Positions 12,777 through 24,895 of a DNA stretch of 64,000 bases are shown piece by piece. The stretch is taken from assembly GCA_029255685.2 (NCBI GenBank), contig CM055311.2, positions 5,957,031 through 6,021,030 of the forward strand, written 5' to 3'. This DNA comes from Silene conica. Lineage: Eukaryota > Streptophyta > Magnoliopsida > Caryophyllales > Caryophyllaceae. The notes under the pieces are model-generated. The model made no database searches. It was not told the DNA's origin and was given only the letters and a program-made list of their open reading frames with translations. A program made the position numbers and the translations under genes. Position 1 is the stretch's first letter; every line of letters begins with the position of its first letter.

Positions 12777-14163
12777 TTCGGCTCTTGGTATTATTCTTAT
12801 TAAATCAGTCTTGGGAAGAAATAAAGATGGTAAGTTCAAGCGTGAATAGCGAAGCCACAAGCAAACCTTAGGAGGCCGGTCAAGAGGAGATCAAAGCTCA
12901 AATTAGTCAAATGAGTTATGTTCTCAAAAATATTGCATCCATGTTAAACAAAAAAGGGTTTAAAGTCGGAGAGGATGACGCTTCATCTAGGGCAAGTGAC
13001 GGCGAGGAGGACGTTCCAAAACTCCAAGCATACAACAAGCAAGATGATGATCGTGGTCTAAAACTAGACATACCCGAGTTCAAAGGAGACCTAGATCCGG
13101 AAGAGTTTCTAGATTTGATACGACAAACGGAGAGAGTTTTCGAGTAGAAAGAGTACGATGATAAAAAGCAATTCAAGTTGGCTATTCTCAAGCTAACCAA
13201 ATATGCATCTCTATGGTACGAGAATCTCAAGAAACAACGGAAACGCGATGGTAAGTCTAAACTAAATTCTTGGGTTAAATTAAAGAAGCATCTTATGAAA
13301 CGATTCTTGCCTAAAGATTATAATCAAGAAAACTATCTTAAGTTGCAATCCCTAACTCAAGGAGGGATGTCCGTGAATGATTATATCAAATAATTTGAGA
13401 GGATGTCCATAGTTTGTGACCTAGAGGAGAAGGAAGAACTAAGAGTGGCTAGGTTTATCAAGGGTTTAACACAAACCCTATCATCTAGTGTCGAGGTTCA
13501 AAATTATGATGGGTTTAATGATGTATGTCGTATAGCCCTAAATATAGAAAAACACAACAAAAATCGTAGGAGCTACCCACCAAGAGGCGTGAACCAAGGA
13601 GAGGGTTCGAGTAACCAAACTATCCCAACCAAACCCAAGGAGTCGGTCAAGGACGAGTCTAGGAATAAGGGGAAGGGCGTTGTGGTGGAGTCTAAGGGGA
13701 ATCCTATGCGGAGGTGTTTCAAATGTCAAGGGTACGATCATATAGCCCATGAGTGCCCACAAAAGAGAGCTCTAACCATCCAAGCATTACAAGACCTAAT
13801 TTCAAACTTTGTAATACCCGAAGTAGAGTCAAGGGGCGCGAAATTCGAGGTGGAGAAGGGGACGGTTGACGTGGAGCCGGAGAGTGAAAGTGAAGGAGAG
13901 TGTTTGGTCATTAGGAGCCTTCACATTGAGGCGACTAGCAAAGAGGCCGAGCAAAGGGATAAGTTGTTCCATACTCGATGTAAGATTGGGGGTAAGAAGT
14001 GTGATCTAATAGTGGATAGCGGTTCGTGTACTAACGTTGTTGCAAAGGGGTTAGTGGATGAATTAGGGTTAGTCACTAGGGTTAGATCGAAACCCTATAA
14101 GCTACATTGGTTGGATGGAGACAAGGGAGTAAGTGTGAGGGACCAAGCGTTGGTGGGCTTGAG

Positions 14164-16886
14164 TGTAACACCCCCATTTACCTAGGAGCCTGAACTAGGC
14201 CTTCCAGAGTAAATAGGACTGTTACCAACCTGGATAAACCAGGGTAGTAGATAGTCATAGTGAAAGATAAACAGTATTTTAAAATATGAAAGACTAAACT
14301 GTAAACGGTTACAAAACAAAGTCCAACATAAGTCCAATACAACTGAAATAAAACAGGTGAAGACTATAAAAGAGACTAAGTGATCTAAACTAGGTCGGTC
14401 CAATCCATGTCTCTCCTCCATGCCCAAGTCCTAGTCCATCCGTCTCTGACCTGAAAGATCTACTCCCCAATCCGGATCATTGTAGGTGAACACGAATACA
14501 CTGTCAACCTCGCGGTTGAGTAGGATAACACAATAATATAAAAAGCAACAATGTACTAAGTAAATGCCATGACAATGCTGAGCTCACTCACAACCCAAAA
14601 CACCAATCATAACCCGAAACACCAAGCCATACCGAACCTCCCGGCAGACTATAATCAACCGTCGTCGAATACCAGCATAAAGCTGAAGACACCAGGCCTG
14701 GCCTGCAGACCACCCTGGGCTTTATATCAAAACAATATCTGTCACCTCCCTCTCAATAATGCAAAAGACATGCTTATGAATATACAATATTAAACAACTA
14801 ATACTTGAACATCATACTCATATAAATCATGCTTGCACTCGTAACACATATTATAATCATCCATTCATTTCACATCATAGAATATAGTACCGTGTATCCT
14901 ACCTGGAGTAGCAGTCTGAAAATAAGCAACACCGTCTAGAAATACTCCACCTCGAACTCTGTTCCTATAAAATTACTTAGTATCAACTTCTATTCATTCA
15001 AACAATCACCACTACTACATACTTGATCATGTTCCTAATTAAATTATTTATAACACATGGTGAATATGCACATATAAGCTTGCCCATAGCACACAATTAT
15101 TATAGCCACTTATAACTTACTATAAATAGAATTACTATTTCTAGACTTACTAAATATAGCATACGAACACTTACTCAAATATCACAATATAGCTTATTGT
15201 TAGCAACCATCCCGATAAATATTAACACATGATTTAAACTACACATGACACTATTAGCATCAATTAACAAGTCTTAACAATAACAATAATAATAATAATA
15301 ATAATAATAATATTAATATTAATATTAATAATAACAATAATAATATTTCCCATAAAATTGAATACATTACCAAATAAGGAAAACTACTATTATAACAATC
15401 AGGCCAATCCCCAACTTACTCCACGATTAACACGCAAACACAACCCACATACAAACAGCCCAAAACCGCGAACCCGTTGCCAACAGCCCTGTTAAACGCC
15501 CTTCCCAACACCTGCTGCCACCCCTGGCTTCCCCAGTGGCGCCACTAGGCTCGCCACTGAGCCACGGTGGTTCTAGGGAGGAGGTCAGTGGCTAGCTGCC
15601 ACAACCACAGACGCCACAAACACCACCGCAACCCGACCGCGTACAAAAAGGAAACCCACAAATCAGACTGACCATGGACCACCGTGACAAAACCAGCGTC
15701 AAAGACCCGCCTTAGACACCAACCGAGACCACCACCTTCACCCATGGCACCACCAGACTCGCCAATGAGTCTTGGTGGTTCCAGTGGTGGGGGAAGCAGT
15801 CGCAACCAGCCTGAAAACACCCACGAACACTGACAGAAAATGCAGACTCTCAGCAACAGAACCCATACCCTGACCTGTAACAACCACCCTGCTCCGCCGT
15901 GTGCCACCACGACCCGCTGTGATAACCACTAGTCGACACCCTAAACTACGACCAATCCACAGACACCAAAGCACAAATTACATATTAGCAATAAGGACTA
16001 GATCGAAACCCATACGAAAAAGCACCAGTCGCAGACTCTGTTTCAATAACATCAACGAAAACGAACCCAGACTTGCATACCCAGAAACGAAACCCAGAAA
16101 ACGAAGATCTTAAATTAACAAAGACGTCCCGATGATGATTGAAGCATATTATTTGCATAGCACAAATTATAAAAATACCAAAACATGAGATTATAAGCAT
16201 GTGATGCAATTACAAACGAGATCAGAACTTAGAGCAGTAACACGAAAAAAGAAAATAACGAAACAGGTATGTGTTCATACCTGTTTGCCCTCGTCAAAGA
16301 TTACTCTACAACCCTATAACCACCGTGATGAGTGCTCCCTTGCAGACCCAGTAGTGGCGGCAGATGATGGTGAGTGTGTGTGTGTATAGATTAGGTCAAG
16401 AAAGGTCTTATTTTCATGCTATAAGTAGGACGGTTGAGTCTTGATTTCAGAAATTCTGAAATCAAGGAATAATAACGTGTATGGGCTAGGTTTTGGAGCA
16501 CGCAACCCTAGGCCCAATGACTCAGCTATCCGCGTAAGGTCAACCCATCACGCACTCCAATACCCACATAACATGAATTAAGTACGGGTTTGTTAATTAT
16601 TCACTTATACGATTCTAAAAACGACGCGTAAAACACCTCGTCCACCAATATTATATCGCTTTTATTATAACCCATTGACATCGAAATCTACTAAAGTTAA
16701 CATAAATAAATAAAACGTAATAAAAATACGAGGTATTACAGTCTTCCCCCCTTAAATTGAACTTCGTCCCGAAGTTCACCATCCCAAGGTCAACACAACT
16801 GATCAATAAAGCATGTAACGAACACAGAAGGTGACATCATATAACATTAAAAGCTAATAAAGCACTTTAAAATACGAATTGTCACA
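14164..16886 (-). mobile_element. E5: one-LTR insertion of an E6-like Gypsy family
   Basis: Flanked by TTGAG (14159-14163 and 16887-16891), it interrupts the E4 protease frame; removing insert plus one TSD rejoins the frame. 14164-16740 is an LTR (TGTAACACCC to GGTATTACA) of the same type as E6. It is followed by a polypurine tract (RC AAGGGGGGAAGAC) and only 146 bp of internal sequence (16741-16886) that ends in TGTCACA at the duplication. There is no second LTR. Low-complexity (AAT)n lies at 15283-15330. Open frames within the LTR (for example 15545-15910, minus) are compositional. Confidence 0.85.
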
Positions 16887-17708
16887 TTGAGTCTAGGTCT
16901 GTATCAAGATGAGGTGTGGTGCGATCTAGTGCCTATGAGCGCGTGCCATGTACTTTTGGGCAGGCCTTGGCAATACGATCGTGATGTTACACACGATGGG
17001 AGATTAAACATCTATAGCCTAGTTAAGGATAAGGTTACCTATAACCTAAAACCGATGACAACTACCAATACTAAGGACTCCCAATATAAGAAGGAGAGCT
17101 TATTCATAACCCTAGGGGAGTACATGGAGGGCCGTGTGCGTGAGGACCAAGAACGGAGGGTGGATGAAGAGGCTAGGAGGGAGTTGGATGAGGAGGTGCA
17201 TGATGAGGGAGTTGATCATGGTGAGACCGAAAATCTTGAAGGAGATGAGGGGTGTGTACCAAAGGGAGACGAGGAGTCCATGATTGCGATTGTGGGTGAA
17301 GAGCTCATTAGTGTAGGTTCAAATCTAGGTCAAGAGGTAAAGGCCGTGAGTCAAGAAGAGGAGGAAGTCGTGCACGAGGGGGAGTGTGGCGTGAGTACGG
17401 AGGTTAACAACCCTAATTGGAGTTTGGATGGGAATACTATCAAAAATGGGGAAGTTACTACTTCGAATCCTACAAGGAGTAGGACTAATGTTACTATAAA
17501 ACCTATGCTCTACAACTTATTATTACAAGGATCTTGGTGTAAAGAAAGGGACAAGAGGGAGAACGAGATCGAGCCAAAGAAGAAGCAAGGGGTTCGGGTT
17601 CTAACAAATTGTTCTAAGCCAATGGAGCCAAGGTTGATACGTGAGGCAAAATGGTGGAGTGGGAATGGTTCGACCAAGAATAGCATGAGACTAAATTTGA
17701 GGTCAACT

Positions 17709-17728
17709 TTTTCAAAAGAAGGAGAGTA
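17709..17728 (+). other. E4 polypurine tract
   Basis: An AAAAGAAGGAGAG-type purine run lies directly before the 3' LTR, as needed for plus-strand priming. Confidence 0.75.
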
Positions 17729-18901
17729 TGATGCGGGAGCATGCTCAATCTTTCCTAATAATAAGTCAAGGACAAGATTCACACCAAATGGGTTCGAACA
17801 TGGATCCGTGAGGTTATTCAAGTTAGCTATACAAGGAGTAAATGAAGATTCTAGAAGGTTCCGGAAGACCTTGGAACATCCTTGGAAGATATTTCCTAAA
17901 GGCTACTTGAAGGAAGGTGTGTATGAAGCTTCAAATAAGGACAACCCAAGACACGAAGGTCACCTAGGGACGCGTGCCTAAGGTCACGGTCACAGCTAGG
18001 GTTTCGTCTAGATTAGGGTTTTATTTTTGTTTTGTTTATTTTATTTAAGTTAAGAATAAAATAAGATTAGGAAGTTATGTTTCCTAGTCTTAGTAGATTT
18101 TGTATTAGGTTTCCTAATTGTAATAGGATTCATAAATCCTAAGTTAAGTAGGAGTCCTAGTAGAAATAGGTTTCACAATTCTAGTAGAAGTAGGAATCCT
18201 AATTGTTGTAGGATTCATAGTTCTCGTAGGATGAGGAATCCTAGTTGTTAAGGGATTCATAGTTATATTAGGACTAGGAGTCTTAATTATATTAGGTTTA
18301 GGAGTCTTAATTCCTAGTCAAACTCTTTGTTTGATCTTAAGTAGGATTAGGGTTTTCTAATAGGGACTAATTAAGGTATTCTTATCTTAATTGGGGCAGG
18401 GTTTTTACACGGTTTAAGGCCCTATAAAAGGCAGCCGTTTTCTTTGTTTTAAGCATCGAATTTTGAGTTGAGTTATCAATAAAATTCATAAGTTTCTGTG
18501 TGAGCTTTTGAGTGACATTAATTAAGTTTGCGAGCTTAGTTTTTGGGATCGACTTTGCGAGGTTGATTTGCAGGGTGTTAGCCAATTCCATCTTTTGCGA
18601 GAGAAGGTTGAGGAGACATCATCTATCCATCGACAATCCATCATCCATCGTCCATCAAGAACTCGTCCACAATCCATCGACCATAAACCGTTCGTCCAAG
18701 CCTTGATTGCCGAGCCTTGTTCGTTCATCACTACATCGTTCATCATTGTTCATCGTTCATCATCATTCATCATCCATAGTTCGTTCATTATTTGTATTAT
18801 TTCATCAAAGTTACTAATAAGTTTGTTATCTATCTTAAGAGTGTAATTCCGCTGCACTAGTATTCTTAAGGAGGATCCATCTAAGCTAGAGATCCGCATC
18901 A
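17729..18901 (+). repeat. 3' LTR of E4
   Basis: 1173 bp, TGATGCGG to CCGCATCA, followed by TSD CAACT. About 28 substitutions against the rejoined 5' LTR by eye (about 2.4%), making this older than its guest E1. Confidence 0.93.
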
Positions 18902-18906
18902 CAACT

Positions 18907-19308
18907 AGTTCACCATAATTAATTAAGCCTAGTAATCAGTTCTCAGATTAAACGATTTAAATATAATCCATGGGTTAGAGAAAATCTCCTTTCGGTCTCA
19001 ATTCTCCCTAAGACAACAATAGCTTAGTTTTCGCCCTCACTACGGTCCTAATGTGTTACTACAGGCCTCACCCTTTCCAACCTTTCGGTCCAGGTCAAAG
19101 TTACCAGATCAACTAGTCAAATGTGTCGACTCAAGTAACTAGTTGCTATTATATGTAGCAAGTGACAACAAGTATTATATGGGAATAAACATGATGATTG
19201 AATACTAACTTTCTTAATTACGGATCCCCTAAGTCTTAGCAAGGGAAACTACCTATGCATAATTAAAAATAAACAAAACATAAAAGACATAACGATTAAA
19301 AGAAAACT
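18907..19308 (-). other. Proximal part of the E7 right LTR
   Basis: Sequence between the E4 insertion and the part with a visible left copy. It resembles the solo LTR at 22793 (TAATTAATCACTAGTTCA-like words) and has no coding frame. Confidence 0.6.
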
Positions 19309-19554
19309 AGAATGAGAATAACCGATTAACAATAAGGAATGAGTACAAATCTGGAAAAACGCGGAAGGAAAGGAGAACGGAGTTTCCTCCGTCTCCTCTC
19401 TACAAAGGAACGCAAAAGAGAAACTGAAAATGAAACTACTGACTAATGATTTTTGAATGAATATGAGATGTGTAGTTGACCTCCTTTTATAAGAAAGATC
19501 AACTTATCTACATTTTAACCTAAAGACCAACGTAAAAAATGAGGCCCATTAGTG

Positions 19555-19735
19555 GATTACTCGATCGAGCTCCAATTTCACTCGATCGAGTAAAAATCTC
19601 CAAAAAGCCATCGATCGAGTAAGACTAGGACTCGATCGAACACTTTCTCTCTGGAAAATAATCGATCGAGCAAAGAAGCCCTCGATCGAGCACTTTTCTT
19701 CTGAGAACTCCTCGATCGAGTACTTCTCAACGCGT
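19555..19735. repeat. CTCGATCGAG palindrome array in E7 LTR
   Basis: About seven copies of CTCGATCGAG or one-base variants spaced roughly 20-30 bp apart, separated by unrelated spacers. The sister copy is at 250-415, and a shorter set is at 23690-23785 in the solo LTR. Confidence 0.9.
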
Positions 19736-20394
19736 ATTTCTTGCACTGCGCATTGAACTTCAAACAACTGTCATTTCTTCGTTACTCGTCCAAATAAAGC
19801 ATTTTTGGTGGCGTTGGAAAGCTAAGAGGACAAGCTTCATCTCCAATTGGAATCACCTGATTATCTGTTGTAGAAATCGAGATATGGCTCTCCAAAGTAG
19901 GTACTAGCAAATTGAAGTTCTTCTTTGCTTGTTTAGCTTCCTTTCTCCATTTTGCGCACCTTAAGTAGCTTTTCACTTGGATGATTGACGCTTTCCAATG
20001 CTTGTAAGGCCTGTTCCACCTTCCATCTTCTATGAATAACTTACTTTTGACAAAGAGGCATGGTTTTCGCGACTTTTACATACTTTCCTGCAAAACAACA
20101 AGAAATACACAAAGAAGCAAAATAGGGGCAGAATAGCGCATAAAACGCATGAAAATGCATGAAGATGCGTGCCAAAAGATACTAAAAAGTATATGAAATA
20201 TGCACGCATCACTGACGACTACCACTACCTCGTCGTCTTCCGCCCGACATATTATCAAACTAATATAGCAACAATTAGAAAGAAATGTTTTTCACAATTA
20301 ATAACTTGAATAATAAAGGTAATAAGATGATTTCATTGATATTAAGCCGTACGACATCTACAAATTAACGTAGGATGAACACAAACAGTAAGAA

Positions 20395-20565
20395 CTACTA
20401 ATTAACAACAACAACTAAATAACAATAACAAATAACAACAACAACTAAATAACAACAACAACTAACAACAACAACTAAATAACAACAACTAACTAACAAC
20501 TAATTAATAACAACAACTAACAACACCAACACCAACACCAACACACCAACACACCAACCTGCAAA
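20395..20565. repeat. AAC/AACTA low-complexity repeat
   Basis: Irregular tandem AACAACAACTAAAT and ACCAACACC units, probably untranslated sequence of the outer CACTA. Confidence 0.8.
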
Positions 20566-20620
20566 AAAAACACTTTCATATATAGGTCTGGGGTCCTTAT
20601 CTCTCCAACCTAAACCCATC

Positions 20621-20849
20621 TTTGAATATTTCATACCATTAGTAAACACTCGTATATTTTCTTGATTTTAATGAGACAAAAATTGGGCAGCACTTCCCTA
20701 TTGTTCTCCAAATACATTATATAGAATGACAATTCATTCTATATAATGTATTTCGAGAACAATAGGGAAGTTGCTGCCCAATTTCCGTCTCATTACAATT
20801 AAGAAAATATACGAGTGTTTACCACCTAAATGGTATGAATGATTCAAAG
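20621..20849. repeat. Long inverted repeat (fold-back), arms about 110 bp
   Basis: The left arm 20621-20728 and right arm 20735-20849 are near-perfect reverse complements around a six-base loop; they differ by a few substitutions and a short indel near the outer ends. RNA from either strand would form a long hairpin. It lies within the outer CACTA. Confidence 0.9.
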
Positions 20850-21239
20850 ACAGTCCCAAAACGGGGACTATTCAACAATTACACCTAATGTGTAATTATT
20901 GAACGGGTACTATTCAAAAATATACTAAACAAATCAACAACACTAACAATCAACATGACGACATATTTTATATCAGAAATTATCTCACTCAATAGTTATC
21001 AATTCAATTAAGCACAATATGCGACGAAATTACCTACTAACCTAATAAGACTAATGATCTAACAATACTAACTAAACTAAACAAATCAAAATTAACTAAT
21101 TAAAGTACACTAACAATTGTTAAAAACAATAAACAACAATAATTAACCATTTGCGACGGAATTAAAAACAGGTAATTTGTGACGGTCTATAATAAAGACG
21201 AGTTAGGATACATACATAGGAGAAAGAAGAGGAAAAAAG

Positions 21240-21425
21240 AGTAATGGGAGAGAAGAGTGGTGGGGGCGGCCGGTGGCAGGCGGCGGTGGCGCGGTGGCAG
21301 CCGGTGGTGGCACGGAAGGAGAAGGAAAAGGAGAAAGGGAAAGAGAAGGAGAAGTCGGCGGTGGGGTCGCGGCGGTGGGAGGCGTACCGGCGGTGGGAGG
21401 CGGCGGTGGGAGAAGGACGGGCGAT
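21240..21425. other. Purine/G-rich GC-rich block
   Basis: A run of GGCGGTGG, GGTGGGAGG and GGAGAAGG words, sharply more GC-rich than its surroundings. The minus strand would read as a Pro-rich peptide, which I regard as compositional. Confidence 0.6.
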
Positions 21426-21699
21426 TTTTTAATTTGGGGGAAATAATTTAGGTAAATTGATTTGGGGGAAAGGAGATCCGCGGGTTTGTATAAAAAATAT
21501 TTGCGACGGACATTTGTGACGGAATTCCGTCGCAAATGTGAATAAGTCAAATCTCAATCAAGGGTTTGCGACGGAATTTCCGTCGCAAGAGTCAACATTT
21601 GCGACGGAAATTCTGTCGCACGACCTGACTAACTTTGACCCTTGACCAGATTTTCACTACAACACATCCCTTACATTAATGACACTTTCGTACTGATGC

Positions 21700-22792
21700 T
21701 TTTATAAAGCGTCGATCATAAAATAACCCTCCAATTACTTTTTTTAGGAAAACCGTCCTACATAATTAATAATTAATAATGAATTAATAGAAAGCCCACT
21801 AATAACATGTATTGTACAACTTTCAGCACCAATTATTCCATTGCTCATCTTTCACCCTAATTAATAACCCTCATCTTTCACCGCCTCCCCATTCTTATTC
21901 AGTTTTCGGATTTTCAATGGTACTTCTTCCAAATTCTCGTTCAATCATATCAATTTTCCGTTAAAACGAATAGCAAAGACGATTATCATAGGTACGATTT
22001 TTTAATTACTTGTTTGTTATTCATGATATTTTAATTGCTTTATGTTCTGGGTTTGGGCTGCTTCAATTTTACTTGTATGTTCTCCTCTAATTTATCGTTT
22101 TTTCCTTCAATTATCAAAAGTGCTGGTTATATTTGAAAACAGAACTGTTTGTTGTTATCTGAACGACTGAACATGACCATACTGATATTGGTGTTGTTTT
22201 ACTACTGTTATTGCTATTGTCTCTACGCTGCTACTACTGTTATCCTTAGCATTGTTTTAAGTTGTTGTATCATTCTTATGCTGCTGTTTTTTTAATTATC
22301 GTGGTTACGCTGCTGCATGCTGTTAGTTATGCATCGTCGTCACTGTTGCGTATCGATGTTGTTATTGCTGCCATAGCTGCTCCTACTGTAATGCTATTAT
22401 TGCATTGTTGCTGCTGCTTGCGTTACATGTGGCTACTATTATTCCTGTTGTATAAAATATATATTGAGAAAGGTGAGTGACCCAAATCGAAATCGAAATC
22501 GAAATCTAAATCTAAACAGAAATAGAAATAGAAAATGTTGGAAACAATAAGGTACTCTAGAGCGTATTTAGTAAGAAAAAGATAGTGAGATGGGGTGGGT
22601 ACCTTAGAAACCTGATGGACAACATGATTGGGATGAGTGTTGCCAAAAGAATAAATAACTTGGCCTAAAATAAGATTCATCAAAGGCTGTGTTGCATTAT
22701 TATAGTAGTATTATTATAGGGGAGAATGTAACCTAATTAGTGTAATGTAGACGAATGTATTATCCTATAGAGTAGTATTATTCAAAGTATGG
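21700..22792. other. Left interior of inner CACTA, no gene recognised
   Basis: Unique-looking AT-rich sequence with a pyrimidine-rich part (22190-22440) and a short CGAAAT repeat (22484-22510). A spliced untranslated exon captured from a host gene is possible, but I see nothing decisive. Confidence 0.4.
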
Positions 22793-24047
22793 TGATAAGG
22801 CTAAAGTCGTATTACCTTAATCAAAGTAAAACTATCTCAATACTAGCAGAATAGCTAGTGGTAAGACAGGTATCGAATCCACAGGGAGGCGGTAATAAAC
22901 GGTTTGCTAATGGTAATTAAGTCTAAAAGTAACAGTTTTACGGGGTTTTGGTTTGTCTGTTTTGACTAAAAACTAAAAACAATTGAAATAAAGGATGTGT
23001 AACAGAGATATTAAAAGTCTAGGAATTCCGGGTCACCAAGTATATTATATTGGGATTCTTAATTAATCACTAGTTCAATCGGATTATTCAAGGTCACAAG
23101 ATTGGTCAATACTATTGTGTTCTTTAGGTCAAAAACTAACATGCGATCGCTATTATTAGAATCAACCTATTTGATTATCGCAGCCTATATCAATTCTAAC
23201 CCGATCGGTGAAAGAATTAATTTGCTACACTAATTATCAATTCAGGCCTAAATCAATAAATTAGAATAAGAACAATAATCAAACAACAATCCTTGCGATT
23301 TTACTAGCAATCAATTAACATTCCCTTTTTAATATACTTGGATCCCCTTCATCCTAGATTAAGAAATTAGCTACACATATTGAATCTAATAACAATAACA
23401 ATAAAGAGGATTGAAAACATGATTGAAGATGATAAATAACAACAAGGAATAAAAAGCATAAAAACTTGAATGAATTAAATTAAACAAGAAATAGTAATAC
23501 CGTAGTAATAAGCAAGGAAAGATTAAGAACAAAGTATGGATTAATCCGGACAATGATGAAGAGAAAAGCTAGATCTAAAGTAGTGTGTAAATTCAAAGGT
23601 AGTAAAACTAGGTTATCGAGCCCTTATTTATAAAAAATAAGGAAAGTCGAAATAAGGAAAAAACGGAAATAAAATCCTGCGACGGGTTCCTCGATCGAGG
23701 ACGTCACTCCCCCGATCGAGGACCCCCCCTCGATCGAGGACCCCCCCTCGATCGAGGACATCACTCCCTCGATCGAGGGTCTTCGTCAAATGGCCTTATT
23801 CAGCTCTTTTCTTCCTTGATTCTTCTCCAAACTTCCTAGAATCTCTTGGGATCCTCTTGTATTCCGCCTTGTCGACTCTCATGATGCCTTAGTACACCAA
23901 CAATGCACTCATCCTGCATTAAAACATAAAAAGGCGGAAGTATCGACAATCTCACCGAAACGGCATATAAAATGTCATATAAAATCACAAACTGTTTCAA
24001 AAACATCTGAGGGGAAGCATAAAAGTGTATGTAAATATGACTCATCA
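22793..24047. repeat. Solo LTR, relative of E7 LTR
   Basis: 1255 bp with TSD TATGG at 22788-22792 and 24048-24052; ends TGATAAGG and CTCATCA. No second LTR, primer site or internal region. It shares with the E7 LTR the CCACAGGGAGG block near the start and the CTCGATCGAG array (five sites, 23690-23785, with CCCCCC spacers). It arose by LTR-LTR recombination, judging from the intact TSD. Confidence 0.92.
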
Positions 24048-24895
24048 TATGGTCTCCGTCAGGTCCTCCTCCTTACTCTCCCTTTCTTAGCTTCTTAATC
24101 CCATCTGCACTACCTTACTACCTCGTTTCTTTTTTTTTGTGGCCTGTGGGAACATAATAAAAAAAATCGTCTTCTGAATACCAGTTTTGTTTGTGAGGGG
24201 CAATATTCCTAAATGCTCGGTGTTTCAAACACTACAAGCTGGCTAGCCAAGGCAAGGCAAGGCAAGGCAAGAATCCTTATGAACAAATATTATTTGAGTA
24301 GTCGTGGGACTCGTGACTCAATGTGTCTTATTTTTACTCACAACAATGCAAAATAGCATGCAGTAACATAAAAGTGAAATCTTACATACTGATTGTACAC
24401 TTTTGTTATCTGCAGGTCATTTGCTTACTGTCGGTGTCATGGACTTGTTACTACCCCATTTCTGAATAACTGAAATAGGCGAAGGTGGGCTATCTTTATT
24501 TCTCAACAGCCAGGTGTCGTCACCTTGCACCCGAGTTCCTAATACCATATCTAAATTCTCGTTCAATAATCATCGGCAAAGACAATCCAATTTGTCAATT
24601 ATTTCTAATTTTTCAACTCACAAAGATGCAATCTGCTTATTATTACATATCAGAGGTGCAATTTTATCATCCATTTTCAATTACTTTTATGTTATTGAAG
24701 TAGGGCAGGTTGGGCTCAGAGTAATTGCAAAGGTGATAGGCAAACCGCTGTTGCCAAAGAGTGGAGCATCTATGGCCTTTGTATTGCAGATGGGAGGTTT
24801 GTCTAAATTGATCTCTATGTAGTAACTCTCTTCAACTGATTTAGTTTTATATTTATTTTTCCAGGAATATTATCAGTGATAATCAAGCTTTTCCA

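Larger units (their letters stand above)
12911..17728 (+). pseudogene. E4 gag-protease pseudogene, two stops and split by E5
   Basis: One reading frame runs from 12911 to the E5 insertion at 14163 and resumes at 16887-16892. In order it has a retrotransposon Gag domain (about 13060-13530), a basic stretch, a CX2CX4HX4C zinc knuckle (13715-13756), an aspartic protease with DSGS (Asp at 14015-14017), then after the insertion the protease end with ACHVLLGRPWQYDR (about 16940-16985) and a very acidic linker (17130-17400). In-frame stops are TAG at 13145-13147 and TAA at 13391-13393. The frame runs without a stop through the purine tract into the 3' LTR (to 17981). There is no RT, RNase H or integrase, so the element needed proteins from elsewhere to move. 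Confidence 0.9.
3211..18901 (+). mobile_element. E4: Ty3/Gypsy LTR retrotransposon with gag-protease only
   Basis: TSD CAACT at 3206-3210 and 18902-18906. LTR ends form an 8-bp inverted repeat, TGATGCGG and CCGCATCA. A tRNA-Met primer site follows the 5' LTR at 12765-12776 and a purine tract precedes the 3' LTR at 17709-17728. Without its two nested insertions (E1 in the 5' LTR, E5 in the protease frame) it is about 4.6 kb: two 1173-bp LTRs and about 2.24 kb of internal sequence. The internal part holds gag, a zinc knuckle and an aspartic protease, then an acidic linker and directly the purine tract. No reverse transcriptase, RNase H or integrase is present. LTRs differ at roughly 28 positions by eye. 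Confidence 0.92.
1..20211 (-). mobile_element. E7: LTR retrotransposon without coding region, left end outside window
   Basis: Positions 1-905 and 19309-20211 are near-identical copies that both end in GCACGCATCA, the right edge of an LTR. The left copy is followed by a polypurine-like tract on the minus strand (906-940, RC reads GGTTTGGAGATATT next to the LTR), so the element points left and the left copy is its 3' LTR. The right LTR seems to begin near 2950-2965: a block at 3025-3075 matches the start of the solo LTR at 22793, including a CCACAGGGAGG motif. That LTR is then split by E4 between 3210 and 18907. The internal part (906 to about 2950) holds no gag or pol frame. The primer site and exact LTR start were not found, so the element may be internally deleted. 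Confidence 0.75.
2950..20211 (-). repeat. 5' LTR of E7, split by E4
   Basis: The two parts are about 2950-3210 and 18907-20211. The E4 target duplication CAACT lies at 3206-3210 and 18902-18906. The distal 903 bp match 1-905. The proximal part matches the solo LTR at 22793 in layout, including a CCACAGGGAGG block and then AACTAAAAAC. The start coordinate is uncertain by roughly 20 bp, since the matching start of the left copy lies outside the window. Confidence 0.65.

Noticed and set aside
15545..15910. 121-codon open frame in E5 LTR
   Set aside because: GC-rich local composition inside an LTR, Trp/Leu/Gly-rich nonsense-like protein, no domain.
24690..24830. Additional captured exon (IAKVIGKPLLPKSGASMAF)
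   Set aside because: Could belong to the captured locus but I do not recognise the sequence and no splice signals fix it.
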